DNA of 8,332 bases, taken from JAGXSE01 sp040757295. Its GTDB lineage: Bacteria > Bacillota > PH28-bin88. The translations under genes were made by a program, and so were the position numbers. Shown here piece after piece: positions 4,754 through 8,332 of this stretch. Each line of letters opens with the position of its first letter. Position 1 is the stretch's first letter. Below the pieces are notes generated by a model. That model made no database searches, was not told the origin of the DNA, and was given only the letters and a program-made list of their open reading frames with translations. The stretch is from positions 1 to 8,332 of the forward strand of contig JBFLXH010000078.1 in the NCBI GenBank assembly GCA_040757295.1. Reading direction: 5' to 3'.

Positions 4754-4886
4754 ACGCTGTGGAATAGCCTGTTTGTTCTGGATGTGGTAACACGTGCCAC
4801 GCCGGAAAGCCTTAAAATTGTTAGATTTTATGGACTAGACACTACTTGAAAATACAGTCGGGACGGCCAAATTTGCCTGGCAAAGG

Positions 4887-4931
4887 TTGGTAAGGCGGAG
4901 GTCACCGGTTCAATCCCGGTTATGGGCTCCA
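4887..4931 (+). other. Attachment-site remnant: 3' half of tRNA-Thr (GGT)
   Basis: In order: anticodon loop TTGGTAA (4887-4893) with anticodon GGT (4889-4891), 3' anticodon-stem strand GGCGG (4894-4898), AGGTC, T stem ACCGG/CCGGT (4904-4908 with 4916-4920) around TTCAATC, acceptor strand TATGGGC (4921-4927), discriminator T and encoded CCA (4929-4931). The bases before 4887 do not pair with GGCGG and contain no D arm or GCCCATA acceptor strand, so the 5' half is absent. A tRNA 3' half starting at the anticodon loop is the usual identity block left at one end of an element integrated by a tyrosine recombinase. It is not a functional tRNA gene. Confidence 0.85.
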
Positions 4932-5035
4932 TATTGTAAGAACAACCGGAGTCTATCCGGTTTTTTTATTTTTTTACCTATCAAGCTGTCGTCAAACCGG
5001 TTTGCAGCCTCAGCGTCCTCGTTTGGGAGCACATG
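4910..5035 (-). pseudogene. C-terminal remnant of a second tyrosine recombinase
   Basis: Reading leftwards from 5035 the frame gives H-V-L-P-N-E-D-A-E-A-A-N-R-F-D-D-S-L-I-G and ends with TGA at 4910-4912, inside the T loop of the tRNA remnant. This matches the C-terminus of the first integrase pseudogene (H-L-L-P-N-E-D-A-E-A-A-A-R-F-D-E-V-L) in about 13 of 18 positions, at roughly three-quarters nucleotide identity. The catalytic Tyr, normally a residue or two before the His, is already lost: upstream of 5035 the frame meets a TAG and similarity stops. It is a dead fragment, but it shows that a second island integrase once abutted this tRNA end. Confidence 0.8.
4944..4967 (+). terminator. Terminator of the tRNA-Thr locus
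   Basis: AACCGGA (4944-4950) pairs with TCCGGTT (4956-4962), and seven T follow the GG at 4959-4960. It starts 13 bases after the CCA of the tRNA remnant and is presumably the native tRNA terminator, carried with the displaced 3' half. Confidence 0.75.
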
Positions 5036-5049
5036 ATCCTATAGCAAGA

Positions 5050-5649
5050 ATGTTCCGTGGGCTGATTTTAGCATCGGAAAACCGGGGGAAGACAATCGAC
5101 TATTATATTAAGGCTGAAAATGTAAACGGGTCTGTAGAATCCTCTTTTTATCAAGTAAATACCTATACTATTACCAGCGATCTTAATATCGGGGACTGGG
5201 CTCTAGGAGTTTACGACGACATATCTATTCAAATCAGTAGTACTCAGGAGCGCTGGTTTTATGATAGTGAAACAGCTAACGGGTGGAATCTAAATAATGA
5301 CACCCAGTATGTAAAAAGCCCGTTCAGAACAGATTCCGGTGCTGATGATTGGTCTTACTTAACGAGTGCAGTAAATGCAACACGGCCAACAAATATATCT
5401 ACCCGGCATAAAGGGCTAGATATACATGGTGGCAATAAATCAGTGTATCCTATATTGAGTGGTATCTCTGCAGGATCAGGCAATCTTTCTGATGGCACTA
5501 AGTGGGCCGCGGTTGCCCATGATAGAAATGGTGATGGAACCACTAACTACTTCACCTACTACCTGCATTTGTCTTCAGTTGAACCAGTTGCGCAAACCTC
5601 TGGTAACTTACTTATGCAAAGTACAAAGATTGGTACAACTTCGTCGTAG
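5050..5649 (+). pseudogene. M23 (LytM-type) peptidase remnant, truncated at both ends
   Basis: The frame is open from 5002, but the first ~35 bases are antisense to the integrase remnant, so I start at ATG 5050. Early residues (K-T-I-D-Y-Y-I-K-A-E-N-V-N-G) resemble a secreted beta-sandwich or cell-wall repeat. Further on are H-K-G-L-D-I-H-G-G, the zinc-binding H-x3-D of M23 metallopeptidases, V-Y-P-I-L-S-G, and T-Y-Y-L-H-L-S-S with V-A-Q-T-S-G-N, the usual Y-x-H-L then G segment. The final H-L-H-F motif, which supplies catalytic histidines, is missing: the frame stops at TAG 5647-5649 right after K-I-G-T-T. In-frame codons continue to 5772 without peptidase similarity. There is no signal peptide or ribosome site. 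These enzymes cut peptidoglycan crosslinks; this copy cannot. Confidence 0.65.
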
Positions 5650-5944
5650 GGAGACGATGCACCTGCCGAAAGCAATAAACCCATTGCACTTGCGCCCGGC
5701 ATTTATCAGGTAACGTATCAATTTGGAACCAAAAAGAAGAATTTCCCCGAAAATTATTTTGAAAGGGCCTAAGTTAATAAGTCCCCAGTAAAGAAGGCTT
5801 TCCTGTGGAAAGGCCGTGAAAATATTTGCTTTTTTCCCAAATTTCCGGGAACCTAACCCGGAGTTTTTTTATCTATATTACTGGCTTGATCACAAAGTTC
5901 AGCTTAAAAATCCCCTGGCTATTTATGTGAAAGGGGTGTCTTAA
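5650..5944 (+). other. Non-coding stretch with a terminator
   Basis: An open extension after the TAG runs to TAA 5770-5772 without a recognisable domain. After it are a small hairpin (GGCTTTCC 5796-5803 with GGAAAGGCC 5807-5815) and the terminator at 5844-5870. A ribosome site for the gene at 5945 closes the region. I found no convincing promoter: TTGATC at 5886 has no -10 box at the right distance. Confidence 0.4.
5844..5870 (+). terminator. Rho-independent terminator
   Basis: TCCGGG (5844-5849) pairs with CCCGGA (5857-5862) around a seven-base loop, followed by a G and seven T (5864-5870). It separates the peptidase remnant from the lipoprotein gene. Confidence 0.75.
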
Positions 5945-6793
5945 GTGAAACATCGGGTTTTGGGTGTTCTTTGGCTAGTCCTTTTCTGTTTTATCTTTAC
6001 TTCCTGCGCAGGGGAACCCAGACTTCAGAAAGGGATCATTCCCCGTGAGACAGCCGCTGGCGAACCTTTGGAAGAAAAGCCGGTGCTCCTCCTGGACTTG
6101 CCTCTTGGTCCCACCTACACTACTCCCGGTGTTGACCCTGGAGGGGTCAGCAGGGATGGCAAGTGCCCAACCTCGCTGGCTGTCGGACCGGATGGCAGCA
6201 TCTACATAGTTGATGCTGCCCGGAACAAGGTGCTTGTATATGACCAAAACCCTCTCACAGGCGTAATCGAGCTTCCGTTTATTGACCAGGAAGCCTGGGA
6301 CCTAATGGTGATAGGGGACCGGTTGTTCTTGCGGGATTACCAGTTTGAATACCTTTTCGACCACCAGGGGCTTTTGCACCAGATATGCGGGCTAGACGAT
6401 TCTTCTGGCTTTACCCTGCATGACCTTCCTTCGCGCCGTAGTTCTGAAACAACTTACCGCCAGTGTCCTGATTTTAATTGGGTTTTTGAGCAAGTTACTG
6501 ATGGCCTGGGAAACCGTTATTCTTTCTCCAATACCATAATCCGCCGGGTTGATCACAGCGGGCAGGAAATGGCACGGGGACAGCTCCCAAAGATTATGCC
6601 TTATTCAAGCATTGCAGATTTCTTTATCACCCCCGGAGGGGGAGTATATACTTTAAGCTGGGTATATGAGACAGGGAATATTACCAGGGCATTGGTTCAC
6701 CGTGTACTAAGCCCAGTTAGCGATTCTGCCCCTGACATTCCTTTCTTGCAGCCCTATTGTAGCCTTCGGCCTTCCTGTGCCCTCCAAGCTTGA
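5945..6793 (+). CDS. Lipoprotein with NHL/beta-propeller-like N-terminal region
   Basis: Start GTG 5945 follows AAAGGGGTG about five bases upstream. The first 21 residues are a lipoprotein signal peptide: K-H-R, a hydrophobic core, then lipobox F-T-S-C (Cys 21), so the protein should be anchored on the outer face of the membrane. Residues 75-100 (S-L-A-V-G-P-D-G-S-I-Y-I-V-D, then V-L-V-Y-D) are a clear NHL-type blade, and later segments (D-R-L-F-L-R-D-Y) look like further propeller strands. The last ~15 residues (from Y-C-S-L-R-P onwards) have an unlike, Cys-rich composition. The next frame, which overlaps by 17 bases, continues in a plausible way, so I suspect a one-base frameshift near 6750-6770. 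The exact ligand or substrate is unknown. Confidence 0.75.
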   Translation: MKHRVLGVLWLVLFCFIFTSCAGEPRLQKGIIPRETAAGEPLEEKPVLLLDLPLGPTYTTPGVDPGGVSRDGKCPTSLAVGPDGSIYIVDAARNKVLVYDQNPLTGVIELPFIDQEAWDLMVIGDRLFLRDYQFEYLFDHQGLLHQICGLDDSSGFTLHDLPSRRSSETTYRQCPDFNWVFEQVTDGLGNRYSFSNTIIRRVDHSGQEMARGQLPKIMPYSSIADFFITPGGGVYTLSWVYETGNITRALVHRVLSPVSDSAPDIPFLQPYCSLRPSCALQA

Positions 6794-7499
6794 GATCAGG
6801 TCTAAACTCTGGCCTCCTATTCAGATAGAAGACCCGGTTCTTTTAAATAATTTCTGGCATTTGATGCAGGAAATCGGGAAACTGACACCGCGATCCGCCC
6901 GCCTAGATAAAACGGATTATCGGCCCATGACCCTAGTTGCTTCCTGGCCCTCCGGCAGCAAAAAAGAGTTCAAGCTAGTAAATAGAGATTCGCTGCTGTA
7001 CGGCAGTTACTACCATCATGCGTTTTTAAACCGCAGGATACGAGATCTTTTGGCAAAGGCCATGTATAACCCGGCAAACCTGGCCAGGGCAGTCTTAACC
7101 TCGGAGATAGAAGTTGTTCTTCTCGATTTGCCTGGAGTAAAGCGGAGACTTAATGAGGAAGAAAAAAATCTTTTTGCATTGGGCTTAATAGACACATTCC
7201 GGGTTAACTATCGTGAAGCGACACAGCCTTGCGACCCCCCTTTTCCCCTTTATGCGTTGGATTTAAAGGGGAAGGGTTGGCAAGCCAGGATGTACTTCGC
7301 AGGTGAACATTACATCAACATGGATGAAGAATGGTATGGGCATACCTTTGCCCACGATGGCAGTTTGCTCCGCATGGTGCAGGAATGGCTCCCTGTTCCT
7401 GCAGCTAAACCAGGGGAACTGGCCTACCTTTACCGGGCAGAAGAGCTAAAGATTGTTGAAACAGATACGGTGTCTGATCTAACTTATTGGAAAAACTAG
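6777..7499 (+). CDS. Repeat protein, probable continuation of the lipoprotein
   Basis: The 240-codon frame opens at GTG 6777 without any ribosome binding site, while codons directly upstream in the same frame (A-F-G-L-P-V-P-S-K-L-E) read smoothly into it. This supports a frameshifted continuation of the gene at 5945 over an independent gene. It contains two copies of a two-part unit. Part A is a beta strand plus helix: residues 4-34, with I-Q-I-E-D-P-V-L-L-N-N-F-W, and 110-142, with N-E-E-E-K-N-L-F-A-L. Part B is residues 49-92, with L-V-N-R-D-S-L-L-Y-G-S-Y-Y, and 156-205, with M-Y-F-A-G-E-H-Y-I-N-M. A third unit begins at 221 and is cut by TAG 7497-7499. I do not recognise a named family. 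Confidence 0.65.
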   Translation: MPSKLEIRSKLWPPIQIEDPVLLNNFWHLMQEIGKLTPRSARLDKTDYRPMTLVASWPSGSKKEFKLVNRDSLLYGSYYHHAFLNRRIRDLLAKAMYNPANLARAVLTSEIEVVLLDLPGVKRRLNEEEKNLFALGLIDTFRVNYREATQPCDPPFPLYALDLKGKGWQARMYFAGEHYINMDEEWYGHTFAHDGSLLRMVQEWLPVPAAKPGELAYLYRAEELKIVETDTVSDLTYWKN

Positions 7500-7691
7500 G
7501 TGGTGCGGAATTTGCTTGGGGTGCGACAGGATCTGAACCCTAATGATCCCCACGAAAACATTAGCTTCTTATTCCATATTGACGGGGGCCTGCACGAGGT
7601 AGAGATTTTTCGGGATGGATTTACCTATGCGGGTAAGTTCTATAAACGGGCGGGCCTGTCAGCTTTGCGGAGGTTCCTTGAGGTTCCCTAA
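7500..7691 (+). CDS. C-terminal segment of the same repeat protein, after in-frame TAG
   Basis: These 63 codons follow the TAG at 7497-7499 in the same frame without a gap. GTG GTG codons stand at the start and there is no real ribosome site. I-S-F-L-F-H-I-D-G-G, then V-E-I-F-R-D-G-F-T-Y-A-G-K and L-S-A-L-R-R-F-L-E match part B of the repeat in the preceding segment (strand, strand, Gly/aromatic turn, closing helix). The TAG itself falls inside the helix of the third part A. The simplest reading is a nonsense mutation splitting one gene. A short independent protein or TAG readthrough are less likely alternatives. Confidence 0.55.
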   Translation: MVRNLLGVRQDLNPNDPHENISFLFHIDGGLHEVEIFRDGFTYAGKFYKRAGLSALRRFLEVP

Positions 7692-7734
7692 AGGCCCAAA
7701 AAAAAATGTGCCCTTCAGCCATATTATTCTCGAA

Positions 7735-7762
7735 AAGGAAAATTACCTGGAACTTTTTCCTT
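7735..7762. terminator. Possible bidirectional hairpin between convergent genes
   Basis: AAGGAAAA (7735-7742) pairs with TTTTCCTT (7755-7762). It lies between the stops of the rightward repeat protein and the leftward 58-residue gene. The stem is AT-rich and the T runs are part of it, so termination is only possible, not convincing. Confidence 0.3.
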
Positions 7763-7937
7763 AGTAGGGCCGTTCGTTAATCACTTCTCCAACTTTAGCT
7801 ATCACAATTATGTCTGCTCGTTTAATATGATCTTCAATGGAGATATTGGCCCAGGAAGCAATAGCAGTTCCGGAAAGGCTAAGAAGGTTAAAAAGCAATA
7901 TGAAGGGTATCAAGAACCAAAGTCGCTGGTTTATCAA
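7761..7937 (-). CDS. Short exported protein, probably truncated
   Basis: A TTG start (7935-7937) with AAGGAG about nine bases upstream opens a 58-residue frame ending at TAA 7761-7763. Residues 1-29 form a signal peptide: N-Q-R, a long hydrophobic core (F-L-I-P-F-I-L-L-F-N-L-L) and an A-I-A-S-W-A cleavage-like end. The mature part reads I-S-I-E-D-H-I-K-R-A-D-I-I-V-I-A-K-V-G. The pattern of an acidic/basic helix, A-D-I-I-V-I and a Gly is what I would expect at the start of a longer exported domain, yet it stops after E-R-P-Y, so I suspect loss of the 3' part. It begins one base after the stop of the upstream membrane peptide and is surely co-transcribed with it. Function unknown. Confidence 0.6.
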   Translation of the reverse strand: MINQRLWFLIPFILLFNLLSLSGTAIASWANISIEDHIKRADIIVIAKVGEVINERPY

Positions 7938-7938
7938 C

Positions 7939-8073
7939 TTAATCTCTCCTTATTTTCCTGATAACCAGGACCATACTGGCTCCCATTAAGAGTACAATAA
8001 ACCCCAGGAAGACAAGAGGCAGGCCGAAAAGCATGCTTCTCGCGGGCTCAATGAGGTACCAGGGTGTATCCAT
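7939..8073 (-). CDS. Small single-pass membrane protein
   Basis: ATG 8071-8073 has an AGAGGAG site about nine bases upstream, so I take this as the real start although the frame is open further upstream into an IS66 fragment. The 44 residues hold a short amphipathic start (D-T-P-W-Y-L-I-E-P-A-R-S), one membrane segment of about 25 residues (from M-L-F-G-L-P to V-L-V-I) and a basic tail R-K-I-R-R-D, which predicts the C-terminus on the inside. It ends one base before the TTG of the next gene, so the two form a pair. I do not recognise the family; a membrane peptide helping the exported neighbour is a guess. Confidence 0.6.
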   Translation of the reverse strand: MDTPWYLIEPARSMLFGLPLVFLGFIVLLMGASMVLVIRKIRRD

Positions 8074-8127
8074 AAGCAGCACTCCTCTTTGGATTTGGTT
8101 TTTTGTTATAACCGAATGTCTTTTTGC

Positions 8128-8332
8128 CATGATGCGACTGTAGCGTGACTCGAAATCCATCAGCTGCTCCAGTTCCAGCTGCGTCTTGGAGTTCTCCTTT
8201 TGTTTATCCACCGCCGCCTTAATATCCAGGAGCAGATCTTTCATCTGCCGCGCCCAGGCCTGGTTCTCGTTTTCAACGATAGCGGTCAGCTCCCGCAGGT
8301 GATGGGCGTTGCAGAGGGAATGGCCGCAGGGG
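8128..8332 (-). mobile_element. IS66-family transposase fragment
   Basis: The frame enters from the right edge and reads P-C-G-H-S-L-C-N-A-H-H-L-R-E-L-T, then Q-A-W-A-R-Q-M-K-D-L-L-L-D-I-K and finally M-D-F-E-S-R-Y-S-R-I. The C-N-A-H-H-L-R-E-L box and the following L-L-L-D-I-K helix are hallmarks of the IS66 transposase (TnpC) catalytic region. After R-Y-S-R-I (near 8130) similarity ends abruptly, and the frame runs on, without relation, into the small membrane protein. The downstream part of the DDE domain, including the last acidic residue, and the right terminal inverted repeat are missing. The element is thus a dead fragment whose left part lies outside the window. Confidence 0.85.

Noticed and set aside
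4887..4931. A complete, functional tRNA-Thr gene
   Set aside because: No D arm, no 5' acceptor strand (GCCCATA expected) and no partner for the anticodon stem in the bases before 4887.
5459..5713. Alternative rightward frame over the peptidase remnant
   Set aside because: Its composition is unlike a protein of any known type and the M23 motifs lie in the other frame.
8074..8244. IS66-derived N-terminal extension of the small membrane protein as a real 101-residue fusion
   Set aside because: A good ribosome site and ATG at 8071-8073 define a separate 44-residue gene, and the upstream codons are IS66 sequence plus unrelated linker.
1..8332. CRISPR array
   Set aside because: No regularly spaced identical repeats with unique spacers are present; the hairpins at 1804-1927 have unequal spacing and differing stems.

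Overview
The window looks like an accessory or flexible region of a low-to-medium GC, anaerobic, clostridial Firmicute (Peptococcaceae-like). The reasons are the strong AGGAGG-type ribosome binding sites, TTGACA/TATAAT-type promoters, GTG and TTG starts, class III (anaerobic) ribonucleotide reductase remnants, two HEPN/MNT gene pairs and an IS66 fragment. The genus is an inference and cannot be fixed from this sequence alone.

Layout. At 1-119 is the tail of an unknown gene. At 120-395 is a promoter-like sequence followed closely by a terminator-like hairpin. A small unknown helical protein lies at 396-674. At 736-1544 a good sigma-A promoter drives an overlapping HEPN + minimal nucleotidyltransferase (MNT) pair of toxin-antitoxin type. 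At 1545-2006 there is no gene, but there is a strong promoter (1756-1784), a run of four same-shaped 16-nt hairpins and a terminator (to 1932), i.e. a structured leader or small RNA. It sits upstream of a small unknown gene (2007-2303) and a replication-relaxation family gene (2321 onward). That gene is cut off where it meets, tail to tail, a 3'-truncated nrdG (2789-3214, minus strand). Only the last ~40 codons of the partner gene nrdD remain (3280-3408).

From 3437 to 5035 the window is an integration graveyard. It holds a tyrosine recombinase pseudogene (stop codon, internal deletion, frame change), an N-truncated HEPN with an intact MNT partner, and a near-identical ~20-bp sequence on both sides of this block. 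It ends with the 3' half of a tRNA-Thr(GGT) gene, its terminator, and the C-terminus of a second, related integrase abutting it. This arrangement is best read as successive integrations at one tRNA-Thr 3' end.

From 5036 to 7691 there is a truncated M23 (LytM-type) peptidase remnant and then a lipoprotein locus. The locus is split over three reading segments (5945-6793, 6777-7499, 7500-7691). The last two share a threefold internal repeat that continues across an in-frame TAG, so this was probably one ~580-residue lipoprotein. On the minus strand at the right edge, a 44-residue membrane peptide and a 58-residue signal-peptide protein form a tight pair, directly fused at their 5' side to an IS66 transposase fragment that runs off the window.

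The intact genes do not form one pathway. The common theme is decay and recombination junctions. The elements most likely to be functional are the HEPN/MNT pair, the orphan second MNT and the tandem-hairpin RNA with its downstream gene.
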